Below, piece by piece: positions 42,975-51,999 of a stretch of 64,000 bases of DNA. The DNA is taken from contig NZ_JAJOHV010000068.1 of the NCBI RefSeq assembly GCF_021129175.1, forward strand, positions 1 through 64,000, given 5' to 3'. A program made the translations under genes and the position numbers. Position 1 is the stretch's first letter. Each line of letters opens with the position of its first letter. The notes below the pieces were generated by a model that was given only the letters and a program-made list of their open reading frames with translations, did not search any database and was not told where the DNA came from. The stretch is from Chromobacterium piscinae (GTDB taxonomy: Bacteria; Pseudomonadota; Gammaproteobacteria; Burkholderiales; Chromobacteriaceae).

Positions 42975-45900
42975 ATGGCAAGCAACGCGCGGACCAGATT
43001 CATTTTGCTGGCGGTGCCCAGTTACGCGCTGTTCGCGCTGGCCTGGATCTTTTTCTCCGACCAATTGCTGGCCGGGCTGGATATTTCCCGAGTGGTTTCC
43101 CTTTCCATCGCCAAGGGCATTTTCTTCGTTCTGGTGACCTCCGTTCTGCTGTTGCTGGCATTGCGGGCGGTGCCGTCCAGCGATAACGGCCTGCAACTGT
43201 TTTGGTTGGGTAGTCTGGCCAATGGTTTGCGGTCGGAGCGTTGGACTAATTGGCTTGCCTACCCGGTGGTGCTGGTGTTGCTAGGCGGCGCGTTGGCGCT
43301 GCGGCAGTTCTTAATGGGGCCGGAGCTGGGCGATCATCCGATGTTGATCCTGTTCATGCTTCCCATCATTCTGGGGGCCTGCATGGGGGGGCTTGGCCCC
43401 GGTCTGCTGGCCACCGTGTTGGCGGTGCTGGCCGTCGACCTGGTGGCCGAGCCCCATCTGCATGCCGCGCAAACACCGTGGCACAGCAAGCTGCAGCTGT
43501 TGTTTCTGATCTTGAATGGCTTGGCGGTGAGCCTGCTCAGCGAAATGCTGCGCTTGGCGCTGGAGCGGGGCGTCATGCACCGGGCGCTGCTGGACGCCGT
43601 GGTGACCAGCACCTCCGACGCGGTGTTCATCAAGGACGTTCATGGGCGCTACCTGCTGGTCAACCACGCGGCGCTGGCCTTCGTCGGCAAGTCCAGCCGC
43701 GAGGTGATAGGCAAGGACGATTGGGAGCTGTTCGACGAGGAAACCGCGAAGGAGTTGATCGTCCAGGATCGGCTGATCATGCAAAGCGGCCGGGTGCAGA
43801 CCCACGAGGAGTACCTGGTGCTGCAAAATGGCGAGCGGATGGTGTTTCTGGTGACCAAGGGGCCGGTCTACAACAGCGCAGGGCAACTGGGCGGATTATT
43901 CGGCATCTCGCGCGACGTCACCCGGCAAAAGCAGTCCGAACAGCTATTGCGCGACAGCGAATCGATGTTGCAGCAGGCGCAGCAGTTGGCCGGCATCGGC
44001 AGCTGGAGCTGGGATTTGGCTGAAGACCGGCATTACTGGTCGCCTGAGGCCTATCGCCTGTTCGGCTTGGCCGAACGTTTCGGGCCGCCCGGTTATCCGG
44101 CGATGCGGCGATTTTTCAGCGACGAGGGCTGGGAGCAGCTGTCGGAGGCGATAGAACGCTGCAAGCTGGTGGGCATGGGATACGAGTGCGACGTGGAATT
44201 GCTGCGCGCGGATGGCGAAAGCCGCTGGCTGACGATGAGGGGAGAGGCGCGGCGCGGCGATGAGAACACCATTGTCGGGCTGTACGGCACCATGCAGGAC
44301 ATTACTGAACGCAAGCAGATGGCCATGCAGGTCAAGGCCAGTGAGTCCCGCCTGCAGCTGGTGGCCGAGGCTACCAGCGACGGCTTCTGGGATTGGGATC
44401 TGCGCAGCGGCAAGGTGTACCGTTCTTCCCGCTACTACGAGGTGACCGGCACCCAGCCGGAGGAAGACAGTGGCGATTTCCGCTTCTTCCGCCAGATGGT
44501 GCATCCGGCCGATTTGCCTTATGTGTTGCAGGCGATAGAAGCGCATCGCCGCGGCAAGAGCCCGAAGATAGAAATCGATTTTCGGCTGGCCAAGCAGGAC
44601 GATGGCGTGCGCTGGCTTCAGGTGCGGGGCCGCGCGGTGGAGTGGGACGAGCGCGGGGCCGCGGTTCGGCTGGTCGGCAATCTGTCCGACATCACCGAAC
44701 GCAAGCGCGCCGACGAGGACCTGAGGCTGGTGTTGAACGAAGCCGGCGACGCGATCTGGGTGACCGACGTCGACGGCTATTTCATCTTCGCCAATCCTGC
44801 CGGCTGCCGCCTGACCGGGCATAGCCTGGACGAGTTGCGCGACATGCACATCCATGATCTGGTGGCTCCCGAGTGTCTGGGCATGTTGGCCGAACATCTG
44901 GCCAAGATCAACAACGGCTCCTTTCTGCGTTTCGAGTGGAAGCTACGGCTGAAGAAGGGCGGCGCGGTCAGCGTGGACCTGACTTCAGGCAAGATGAAGG
45001 ACGGCCGCTATATCGCCTTCGGCCGCGACCTCACAGAACAGCACCGCGCCGAACAGGAGCTGCGTGACCGCGAGCGCCAGCTGGCGCGGGTGATTGCCGG
45101 CTCCGACCAGGGCTTCTGGGACTGGAACCTGAAAACCAACCGCTTCCAGGTCAGTCCGCGCTGGGAAAGCATGCTCGGTTATGGTCCCGGCGAAATGCAT
45201 ATCACGGCGGACAACTGGTACGAGCATCTGCATCCCGACGACGTGGCTCTGGTCCGGGACTCCATCCAGCGCAATCTGCGCGGTGAACTGAACAGCCATG
45301 AGGTGGAAGTGCGCTGCCGGACCCGAGGCGGCGACTGGCGCTGGATCCTGTCGCGTGGCCGGGTGGTGGAGCGGAGCGAGCAGGGCGAGCCGCTGATGAT
45401 GTCCGGCACCCATACCGACATCACCGAGCGCAAGGTGTTCGAACAGACGCAGAAGGAAGCTGCCGCGGTGTTCGACAGCAGCTATGAAGGCATTCTGATG
45501 GTGAATCCGGACGGCGTGATCACCAAAGTCAACAACGCCTTCTCCCGCATCACCGGCTACAGCGCCGAAGAGGCGATAGGGCAGAAGCCCAGCCTGCTGT
45601 CTTCCGGCAAGCAGCCGATCAGCTTCTACGAGGAGCTGTGGAACTCGGTCAAAGGCCACGATTTTTGGCGCGGCGAGCTGTGGAACCGCCGCAAGAACGG
45701 CGAGCTCTACGCCGAGCTGCTGTCGATTTCCGTGGTGCGCGACGAACAAGGGGAGGTGCAGCACTATATCGGCATTTTTTCCGACATCACCCAGCTCAAG
45801 CAGCACGAGGCCGAGCTGGACCGCGTCGCGCATTACGATCCGCTAACCGGGGTGCCCAACCGCCGCCTGCTGTCCGACCGGCTGCGGCAGGCCATCGTGC

Positions 45901-47147
45901 GCGCCAACCGCAGCGGCAAGTCCTGCGCGGTGTGTTTCTTGGATCTGGACGGCTTCAAGGGCGTCAACGACAAATACGGCCATGCGGTGGGAGACCAGTT
46001 GCTGGTGGCGGTCAGCAACAATCTCAAGGCCATCCTGCGCGGCGACGACACGCTGGCGCGGCTGGGGGGCGACGAGTTTGTGGTGCTGTTGTCGGAAGTG
46101 GGGGGGCCGGAGGAGTGCATGCTGGTGCTGGACCGGGTGCTGGCCACCGCGTCGCGGCCGATGCCGGTGGGAGACGCGGCGGTCAGCGTCACGGCAAGCA
46201 TAGGCGTCAGCCTGTACCCGCAGGACAATGTCGATCCGGACACGCTGTTGCGCCACGCCGATCAGGCGATGTATTTGGCCAAGGACGCGGGCAAGAACCG
46301 CTACCAGCTGTTCGATCCGGAAAACGACCGCAAGGCGCAGGAGCATCGCCAGTTTCTCGAACTGCTGCGTCAGGCGCTGGTCCGCGACGAGTTCACGCTG
46401 TTCTACCAGCCGGTGGTGGACCTGCAAAGCGGCGAGATCATCAGCGTGGAATCGCTGATACGCTGGCGCCACCCCAGGCGTGGGCTGCTGGCGCCGGCGG
46501 AGTTCCTGCCGCACTTGTCCGGCAACGAGCTGGAGGCAGCCTTCGGCTTGTGGGTGCTGGATGCCGCGCTCAGTCAGGTGTCGCGATGGGCGGAGGCCGG
46601 CTTCCACGTCAATATCAGCACCAATGTCAGCACCAACTACCTGCTGCGAGCCGATTTCGGCCAGCAACTGTCCGCCGTGCTGGGGCGCTATCCCAACGTG
46701 CCGCCCTGGCATCTGGAGCTGGAGATCGTGGAGAGCGCGTCCGGCGATGTCGAGCAAACCATTCGAGTGCTGCAGCGCTGCCGCGAACTGGGCGTGCATT
46801 TCGCGCTGGACGATTTCGGCACCGGGCACGCCTCGCTGACCCATTTGCGCCAACTGCCGGTGGATACGCTGAAGATAGACAACAGTTTCGTGCACGACAT
46901 GATAGATAGCCCGGACGACAGGCGCATCGTCGAGGGCGTGATCGAGCTAGCCTCCATTTTCGCCCGCAAGGCGATCGCCGAAGGCGTGGAGACGATGGAG
47001 CACGCCGCCTTGCTGCGCCGGCTTGGCTGTCGTTATGCCCAGGGTTTCGGCATCGCCAAGCCGATGGAGGCCGACAAGGTGATGGAGTGGTGCCGTCGAT
47101 GGCAGCAAGACGAGACCTGGCAACAGTTGGCGGATCAGGCTTCCTGA
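42975..47147 (+). CDS. Membrane GGDEF-EAL protein with six PAS domains
   Basis: This 1390-residue protein has two N-terminal membrane helices and a further multi-helix DUF4118/MASE-like block to about residue 195. Six PAS domains follow to about 945. The GGDEF domain has intact active site GGDEF near 1031 and inhibitory site RGDD five residues before it. The EAL domain has ESL in place of EAL, DDFGTG and AEGVET. Both c-di-GMP synthesis and breakdown are possible. GGGGG lies upstream of the ATG. Confidence 0.93.
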   Translation: MASNARTRFILLAVPSYALFALAWIFFSDQLLAGLDISRVVSLSIAKGIFFVLVTSVLLLLALRAVPSSDNGLQLFWLGSLANGLRSERWTNWLAYPVVLVLLGGALALRQFLMGPELGDHPMLILFMLPIILGACMGGLGPGLLATVLAVLAVDLVAEPHLHAAQTPWHSKLQLLFLILNGLAVSLLSEMLRLALERGVMHRALLDAVVTSTSDAVFIKDVHGRYLLVNHAALAFVGKSSREVIGKDDWELFDEETAKELIVQDRLIMQSGRVQTHEEYLVLQNGERMVFLVTKGPVYNSAGQLGGLFGISRDVTRQKQSEQLLRDSESMLQQAQQLAGIGSWSWDLAEDRHYWSPEAYRLFGLAERFGPPGYPAMRRFFSDEGWEQLSEAIERCKLVGMGYECDVELLRADGESRWLTMRGEARRGDENTIVGLYGTMQDITERKQMAMQVKASESRLQLVAEATSDGFWDWDLRSGKVYRSSRYYEVTGTQPEEDSGDFRFFRQMVHPADLPYVLQAIEAHRRGKSPKIEIDFRLAKQDDGVRWLQVRGRAVEWDERGAAVRLVGNLSDITERKRADEDLRLVLNEAGDAIWVTDVDGYFIFANPAGCRLTGHSLDELRDMHIHDLVAPECLGMLAEHLAKINNGSFLRFEWKLRLKKGGAVSVDLTSGKMKDGRYIAFGRDLTEQHRAEQELRDRERQLARVIAGSDQGFWDWNLKTNRFQVSPRWESMLGYGPGEMHITADNWYEHLHPDDVALVRDSIQRNLRGELNSHEVEVRCRTRGGDWRWILSRGRVVERSEQGEPLMMSGTHTDITERKVFEQTQKEAAAVFDSSYEGILMVNPDGVITKVNNAFSRITGYSAEEAIGQKPSLLSSGKQPISFYEELWNSVKGHDFWRGELWNRRKNGELYAELLSISVVRDEQGEVQHYIGIFSDITQLKQHEAELDRVAHYDPLTGVPNRRLLSDRLRQAIVRANRSGKSCAVCFLDLDGFKGVNDKYGHAVGDQLLVAVSNNLKAILRGDDTLARLGGDEFVVLLSEVGGPEECMLVLDRVLATASRPMPVGDAAVSVTASIGVSLYPQDNVDPDTLLRHADQAMYLAKDAGKNRYQLFDPENDRKAQEHRQFLELLRQALVRDEFTLFYQPVVDLQSGEIISVESLIRWRHPRRGLLAPAEFLPHLSGNELEAAFGLWVLDAALSQVSRWAEAGFHVNISTNVSTNYLLRADFGQQLSAVLGRYPNVPPWHLELEIVESASGDVEQTIRVLQRCRELGVHFALDDFGTGHASLTHLRQLPVDTLKIDNSFVHDMIDSPDDRRIVEGVIELASIFARKAIAEGVETMEHAALLRRLGCRYAQGFGIAKPMEADKVMEWCRRWQQDETWQQLADQAS

Positions 47148-47216
47148 CGCCATTCTTCGCCGTCATGTGTTTGGCGGCGGCTGTTTTCTGCTAGATTGCC
47201 TTTTTCAGACACATTG

Positions 47217-47236
47217 GGCCCGCCGCGAGGCGGGCC
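47217..47236 (+). terminator. Hairpin between the GGDEF-EAL gene and the GNAT gene
   Basis: An 8-bp stem (GGCCCGCC / GGCGGGCC) with loop GCGA is followed by only two T. It is 70 bp after the previous stop and may be a weak terminator. Confidence 0.5.
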
Positions 47237-47257
47237 TTGTCATTGGAGAATTCCGGC

Positions 47258-47731
47258 ATGCATGAGCGCACCAACACAGGGCATCTGGTTGAAATAAGGC
47301 TCGCCGCCGGCGCGGATGCCAACGCGCTGGCGGCCCTATACCGCCAGTTGACCGGCGATGCGCGAACGCGGGTGTTGCCGGCGAGGCTGGACGCCTTGGC
47401 GGACGGCGCGCGGGCACAGGTGCTGGTGTGCGAATGCGGCGGCGAGCTGGCCGGCACCGCCTGGCTCGGTTTTTGCGAGGACATCATGTACGGTGAGCAG
47501 CCGTTCGCCGTGCTGGAGAACGTGGTGGTGGATGCGCGCTGGCGCGGCCGTGGGCTGGGCGCGATGCTGCTGCGATAGGCCGAACGGCGCAGTCTGGCGC
47601 GAGATTGCTCCAAAATCATGCTACTCAGCTCGATTGGCCGGGAGGATGCACACCGTTTTTTCTTGGGCGCCGGCTTCCGCGGCGACGCCAAGCGGGGATT
47701 CGTCAAGTATCGCAGCCAGATGGCGGAGTGA
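47258..47731 (+). pseudogene. GNAT acetyltransferase interrupted by one in-frame stop codon
   Basis: From ATG 47258 (GGAG 9 bases upstream) the frame encodes an N-acetyltransferase with ENVVVDARWRGRGLGAMLLR, the acetyl-CoA motif. A TAG stop at 47576-47578 follows. The same frame then continues open for 50 codons (AERRSLARDCSKIMLLSSIG, then HRFFLGAGFRGDAKRGFVKY), exactly the missing C-terminal half, to TGA 47729. A single C-to-T change of CAG would explain it. It is a recent pseudogene, a suppressed stop, or a sequencing error. Confidence 0.85.
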
Positions 47732-47768
47732 GTTGGGCTTAGTTGAGAACACGAGCCAAGGAAACAGG

Positions 47769-48269
47769 ATGCGTATGCAAGAAAGAACGAGATCAGGCAT
47801 GGCCAGGGAGGCGACGGGGGGGACGATCAGGCTGGAACGCCCGGATCAACCCGAAGTGCTGGCCTTGATAGACGAGCTGGACGCCTACCAGAAACCTTTG
47901 TACCCGCCAGAATGCCATTACGGAGTGGATGTGTCGGTCTTGTTAGCGCCGGAGGTGGCTTTCGCCGTGATTCGAGGGGAGGAGGGCGCGGCGCTGGGAT
48001 GCGGCGCAGTATGGTGCGGAGCGGAGTTCGGCGAGCTCAAGCGGATATTCGTCAAGCCGGAATGCCGGGGCAAGGGAGCGGCGCGGGCCGTGCTGTCATT
48101 CCTGGAGGAGCAGGCGCGCGCCAGGGGCTGCGCGGTGGTGATGCTGGAGACGGGCATCCATCAGCATGAGGCGATCGCTTTGTATCAGCGCGCCGGCTAC
48201 GATTTCTGCCCGCCTTTCGGCGATTACCGCGAAGACCCGCACAGCGTGTTCATGCGCAAGCCGCTGTGA
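47769..48269 (+). CDS. GNAT-family N-acetyltransferase
   Basis: This 166-residue protein has the acetyl-CoA-binding motif ELKRIFVKPECRGKGAARAV and the C-terminal motif VMLETGIHQHEAIALYQRAG, then YDFCPPFGDY. The substrate is unknown. AAGGA lies 6 bases before ATG 47769; a longer open frame upstream only reflects the absence of stops across the preceding pseudogene. It lies 37 bases after the broken GNAT gene; the two are different subfamilies, not a duplication. Confidence 0.88.
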   Translation: MRMQERTRSGMAREATGGTIRLERPDQPEVLALIDELDAYQKPLYPPECHYGVDVSVLLAPEVAFAVIRGEEGAALGCGAVWCGAEFGELKRIFVKPECRGKGAARAVLSFLEEQARARGCAVVMLETGIHQHEAIALYQRAGYDFCPPFGDYREDPHSVFMRKPL

Positions 48270-48270
48270 G

Positions 48271-48936
48271 TCATGGGGCCTTGCCCAGATGGGCTGCCAG
48301 TTGGCGCGCGCTCTGGCGGCACCATTCGTCTATCAGCGGCTTGATCAGGTCCAGCGTCATCGGCTGTTCCTTGGTCTTGTTCTTTTCGTTCTGGCGCAGG
48401 TTGACGGTGCCGGCCAGCAGGCCGCCGTCCTGGGCATCCTCCAGTTGCGCCATGCTCGCGATCTTCAGCAGGTAGGGCTCTTTGCCGGTGGCCAGGCGCG
48501 CCAGATTGAACACGGCTTTCACCGGCAGTAGGTCGATGGCGTTGACGCCCGGCCTGTCCTGGCTCACGCCGGTGACGGCCACCCGCAACCGGGCGACGCC
48601 CGTCGCCGGCTGCAGCGCTTCCTCAACGCCGGCGGCTTTCAGTTCCGCCTGCATCCGGTCGTGGAAATAGCCGGCAATCGCGTTTTCCTCTCCCGCCTGC
48701 AGCAATTCCCAGCTGCCGTCATCCGCCTGCCGCAGGAACAGCAAGGGTTCCAGCAACACCGAATGGTAAGCCTTCAGATCCACGCCGGGTTTTTGGTACA
48801 CGCGCTGGCCGGGCACCATCTTGCCGGGCTGGAAAGCATCCAGCGGCACGGTGAACAGGTTGTCGGCGTTGTCGGCCCAGGCGGGCAGACTCAGTCCAAG
48901 GACGCAGAATAGAGTTAGTGCGGACAGTCTCATCAT
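48271..48936 (-). CDS. Secreted DUF3313-like protein
   Basis: This 221-residue protein has a signal peptide (MMRLSALTLFCVLGLSLPAWA). The body resembles DUF3313 proteins, with YHSVLLEPLLFL near residue 62, a central RLRVAVTGVSQD strand and a C-terminal helix (LIDEWCRQSARQLAAHL). Unlike most members it lacks a lipobox. GAGGAAA lies before the ATG. The function of the family is not established. It converges on the GNAT gene with one base between stops. Confidence 0.7.
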   Translation of the reverse strand: MMRLSALTLFCVLGLSLPAWADNADNLFTVPLDAFQPGKMVPGQRVYQKPGVDLKAYHSVLLEPLLFLRQADDGSWELLQAGEENAIAGYFHDRMQAELKAAGVEEALQPATGVARLRVAVTGVSQDRPGVNAIDLLPVKAVFNLARLATGKEPYLLKIASMAQLEDAQDGGLLAGTVNLRQNEKNKTKEQPMTLDLIKPLIDEWCRQSARQLAAHLGKAP

Positions 48937-49034
48937 CGTTTCCTCTGTTTTGGCTTCAGTACGGTGACATGCCGCAGACAGGATAGTTCGAAGCGGAGCG
49001 CTTGTCGCGCGGGAAGAGCCAGGGCCGCTCATAG

Positions 49035-49140
49035 CCGCTAACAAAACCTCGCAGAGAACCTGAGCCAAGGCGCGCCGACGCAGGCAGTGCCAATCGTGCG
49101 ACAAGGAGGCGCAACGCAGGATCAGGGGTTTTGTTGGCGG
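49035..49140. mobile_element. Possible MITE or insertion-sequence remnant
   Basis: A 14-bp terminal inverted repeat (CCGCTAACAAAACC / GGTTTTGTTGGCGG, one mismatch) encloses about 78 bp without an open frame, in a 207-bp gap. The outer flanks show no clear target duplication. Size and structure fit a miniature inverted-repeat element; a conserved RNA hairpin is the alternative. Confidence 0.45.
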
Positions 49141-49143
49141 GTC

Positions 49144-49341
49144 TTAACGGGCGAAGTAGGCGTACAGCGCCAGCATCAGGATGCAGGCCGCCACCATTAG
49201 ATTGAGCAGGAGTTCCTCCTGCAGCGGTTCGAAATGCAGTTTGTCATGTGCGCTCAGGCGGGAGCCGTTGAGCTTGCGCAGCCAGTATTGCAGCAGATTG
49301 CGGGGACTGGGGCTGCCCGCGTCGGCATTACCGGGTTTCAT
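49144..49341 (-). CDS. Small protein with one C-terminal membrane helix
   Basis: With the start at ATG 49341 this protein is 65 residues: a hydrophilic N-terminal half and a helix LLLNLMVAACILMLALYAYF followed only by AR, so it looks tail-anchored. I do not recognise a family. The frame runs further upstream without support. The gene begins just beyond one end of the possible MITE. Confidence 0.55.
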   Translation of the reverse strand: MKPGNADAGSPSPRNLLQYWLRKLNGSRLSAHDKLHFEPLQEELLLNLMVAACILMLALYAYFAR

Positions 49342-49598
49342 GATCGAACGCCTTTTTGTTTGAGAGTGAACTTTACCGCATTTTACGCCGCTTTTATATG
49401 CGGGCAACATCTTTTGATGAATATTTTTCTTTCGTAAATGAATATTCAAATAGAAATAATGCCTTTGGAATTGATTGGTTAGGAGAGGCTGCATCGTGGA
49501 GGACGGCAGCTGGGCTACACTGACGAAAGTGGCCCGAGCGGAGGGCCGGAGCGCGCGGATGCGTTGCCGGACCGCCGCCGCGCAGGCAGGGAGAGACG

Positions 49599-50321
49599 AT
49601 GAAACTGCGGCTTGTTTGGCTGGCTTTGGCCGTCGCTGCCGCAACTGCGGCCGCGGAGCCTGTGTTGTTCCATTCCTACACGCTCGCGGTGGAGCCGTGG
49701 GGCGTGGCCGACAGCGACCGGGGCGTCGGCCCGGATTTCGTCCGTTTCCTGGCGGCGCAGACCGGCGTGCCGATCAAGGCCGAGGTCAGGCCCTATCTGC
49801 GGGTGATAGACGGCATGCGCAGCGGAGCCAACGCGATCAATCTGGGCATCCCCACCGAGGAGAGGGAGCGTTACGGCATCCCCATCTGCGAGGTGGCGAC
49901 GCTCAAGGTATCGTTGGTTTACCTGAAGGAGCCAGGGCGCGCGCATCCATCAGAGCGCAGCTTCGCCGGCCTCGCCGTCGGGGAGCTTAGAGGCAGCCAC
50001 ACGCTGGACGCCTTCGACCGCGCGGTGCCGCATGCCAGAGTGCTGCTGGGCGATATGGATCAAGGCGCGAAGATGCTGGCGGCGGGCAGGCTGGACGCCA
50101 CTGTTTGCGTGCGGCCCGGTTGCGGTAATGTGCTGGATGAGGCGGGCCTGGCCGGAAAGGCTTTGGGAGAATGGCAGTTGGACGTGCAGCCGCTGAGGAT
50201 TTACGTCTCGAAGTCCAGCGCGCTGGCGCGCGACGCGGATGCGATGGGCAGGTTGAAGCAGGCTTGCGAATCATTGGAAGGCCATCAGGAGATGCGTCGC
50301 CTGCTGGCCCCCTATCATTAA
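49599..50321 (+). CDS. Orphan periplasmic binding-protein-like protein (family 3 fold)
   Basis: This 240-residue protein has a signal peptide ending near ATAAA. It resembles family 3 binding proteins found without transporters: HSYTLAVEPWGVADSD, GVGPDFVRFLAAQTG, VIDGMRSGANAINLGIPTEE, and a C-terminal RLLAPYH. It carries two cysteines in VCVRPGCG. No permease is near, and such proteins may act in sensing. GGGAGAGACG precedes the ATG. Confidence 0.75.
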   Translation: MKLRLVWLALAVAAATAAAEPVLFHSYTLAVEPWGVADSDRGVGPDFVRFLAAQTGVPIKAEVRPYLRVIDGMRSGANAINLGIPTEERERYGIPICEVATLKVSLVYLKEPGRAHPSERSFAGLAVGELRGSHTLDAFDRAVPHARVLLGDMDQGAKMLAAGRLDATVCVRPGCGNVLDEAGLAGKALGEWQLDVQPLRIYVSKSSALARDADAMGRLKQACESLEGHQEMRRLLAPYH

Positions 50322-50362
50322 ACGCGGCGGGGAGGGCAAGCCGTCCCCGCCAGGCGTCCATT

Positions 50363-51052
50363 TCAGACCGACATCGACATCAACAGGCTGCTGATGTCGT
50401 TGCTGCCGGCATTCGCCTGGTACAGGCTCAGGGCTGCTTGCAACTGCTGGACGTTGTTGGCCGCGCTGGCGGAGCCAGTAGTTGCCGAGGATTGGGATTG
50501 GCTGCCGTTGGCGGCGTTCAGCAGGCTTTGCAGGCCGCTGTCGTTTTGTTGCTCGCCGCCGCCATGATGGTGGTGATGGCGGTGCTGGCCGCTGGCTTGC
50601 TGGGTGCCATCAGCTTGCAGGCCCTGCTGCAGTTGCTGGAAATCCTGCTGCGCCTGGCTCAGATTGCCGGACTGCAGGTCCTGGCCCAGCGTGTTCAGCA
50701 AGGAGGAGATGGAACTCCCGGCGCTGCTCGCGCCGCTGCTGGTTTGGCTGCCGTTCACCGCGGCGAACGGATCGGTCGAGCTGGAGCTGGAGGGCGAGGT
50801 GGAGGGCGAGGTGGAGGACGCCGCGCTGATGGCGTTGTTCAGCGCGGAACTGAAGTCGCCGCCGCTGTTGCCGCCATTGCTGTTGTTCGAGCCGTTCAAC
50901 TGCTGCAGCGCGGCCAGAGCCTGCTGCGCGCCGGCGATGTCGCCTTGCTGGACCGACTGGGTCAGGCTGTTGAAATCCTGACGGCGCTGCTGGCGCTGCG
51001 CCTGCATCTGTTGCCAATAGGCGTTCGAGGTATTGGTACTGCTGACGGACAT
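50363..51052 (-). CDS. Low-complexity His/Ser/Gln-rich protein under a sigma-54 promoter
   Basis: This 229-residue protein has no signal peptide. Two copies of a helical unit are visible, RQDFNSLTQSVQQGDIAGAQ and LGQDLQSGNLSQAQQDFQQL. Between them is a Ser/Asn/Gly-rich linker, and after the second unit the tract HRHHHHHGGG. AAGGAG lies 9 bases before ATG 51052, which decides the start against an in-frame TTG further upstream. A consensus sigma-54 promoter lies about 200 bp upstream. Function is unknown; the His tract may bind metal. Confidence 0.8.
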   Translation of the reverse strand: MSVSSTNTSNAYWQQMQAQRQQRRQDFNSLTQSVQQGDIAGAQQALAALQQLNGSNNSNGGNSGGDFSSALNNAISAASSTSPSTSPSSSSSTDPFAAVNGSQTSSGASSAGSSISSLLNTLGQDLQSGNLSQAQQDFQQLQQGLQADGTQQASGQHRHHHHHGGGEQQNDSGLQSLLNAANGSQSQSSATTGSASAANNVQQLQAALSLYQANAGSNDISSLLMSMSV

Positions 51053-51254
51053 GATGCTTCTCCTTGAGAACGATGTTGCCGGGCAGCGCTTCACGGATCC
51101 GCTGCTGTCCTTGGCGGCAGCCGGTCGGAGCGTGGACTCCCGTCCGGCCGGCAATTGTTGCCGCCTTGCCGTTCAATGTTTGCCGTTGTCGTCGCGGAAA
51201 TGGCTGTTTTTCTGATTTTCCAATCGAAAACAATGGTTTGGCGTGGGTTGGTTC
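51053..51254 (-). other. Long 5' leader of the low-complexity gene
   Basis: About 200 nt separate the sigma-54 -12 element from the start codon. No convincing gene was seen on the minus strand. A leader of this length could carry post-transcriptional control. On the plus strand only shadow frames were found. Confidence 0.5.
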
Positions 51255-51270
51255 AGCAATAGGCGTGCCA
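51255..51270 (-). promoter_or_regulatory. Sigma-54 (RpoN) promoter
   Basis: On the minus strand TGGCACGCCTATTGCT matches the -24/-12 consensus TGGCACG-N4-TTGCW at every position, with the required 10 bp between GG and GC. It points toward the low-complexity gene at 50363-51052. Confidence 0.88.
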
Positions 51271-51390
51271 GATTGCCGTCATCGAGCGGGGGAGATGTTT
51301 ACAGATGTTGCGGCATCGGCGCTGCTGGAAAAAACCGCGGAGGATCTGAGCGCCGCCGTACCGATTCGGTTCTGGCTTGGTCGGCGGTTC

Positions 51391-51999
51391 TCAGCCGAAG
51401 CCGCGCTTGCGCAGGGCCTGGTACAGCATCGCGGCGCTCAGCGCGTCATTGAGCGCGTCGTGGCGGGGCAAGTCCGGCACGCCCAGCTCTCGGTGCAGCG
51501 CGTCCAGGCTGAGGTCGATGTGGGAGTCCGGATGCTGGCGGAAGCGGTAGTCGTAATAGCGGGCGGATAGTTCGATCTGCCGTTGCGGCAGGCCAATGCC
51601 CAGCCAGGGCTTCACGTATTTGTTGAGCACGGCGACGTCGTATTCCAGGTAGTAACCCAGCAGCGGCCGTCCGCCGGTGAAGGCCAGCAGCCTGAGAATC
51701 GCCTCGCGCGGAGACAGGGCGTCGGCCAGGTCGCGGCGGCGCAGGCCGTGCACGGCGATATTGCCGGCGCTGGGAATATTTTCCGGTTTGACCAGCAGGT
51801 ACAGCGCCTCGCTGTGCAGAATGCGGTTGCCGCGCAGTTTGACCGCGCCTATCGACAGCAGTTCGGCCTCGGCCGCGTTCAAACTGGTGGTCTCGCAGTC
51901 CAGGCTGACCATCTCGTCCGCAGGCTCGTCGAACAGCAGGCTCCAGGCCGGATCGCGCAGCCGCGCGCGTTGCCAGCGCCGCCGCAGCCGCTCCAGCAT
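51391..51999 (-). CDS. DnaQ-like 3'-5' exonuclease
   Basis: This 202-residue protein has the DEDDh exonuclease motifs: SLDCETTSL (Exo I, Asp and Glu), GYYLEYDVAVLNKYV (Exo II) and RHDALNDALSAAMLYQAL (Exo III, His and Asp). It resembles stand-alone epsilon-like proteins. Its start overlaps the stop of the DUF294 gene (ATGA), and this gene pair recurs in many proteobacteria. It probably degrades small nucleic acids; the physiological substrate is unknown. Confidence 0.88.
   Translation of the reverse strand: MLERLRRRWQRARLRDPAWSLLFDEPADEMVSLDCETTSLNAAEAELLSIGAVKLRGNRILHSEALYLLVKPENIPSAGNIAVHGLRRRDLADALSPREAILRLLAFTGGRPLLGYYLEYDVAVLNKYVKPWLGIGLPQRQIELSARYYDYRFRQHPDSHIDLSLDALHRELGVPDLPRHDALNDALSAAMLYQALRKRGFG

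Noticed and set aside
51295-51570. Possible short plus-strand gene starting after GGGGGAG
   Set aside because: It runs into the exonuclease gene on the opposite strand, has no recognisable domain, and long open frames are common by chance in this GC-rich DNA.
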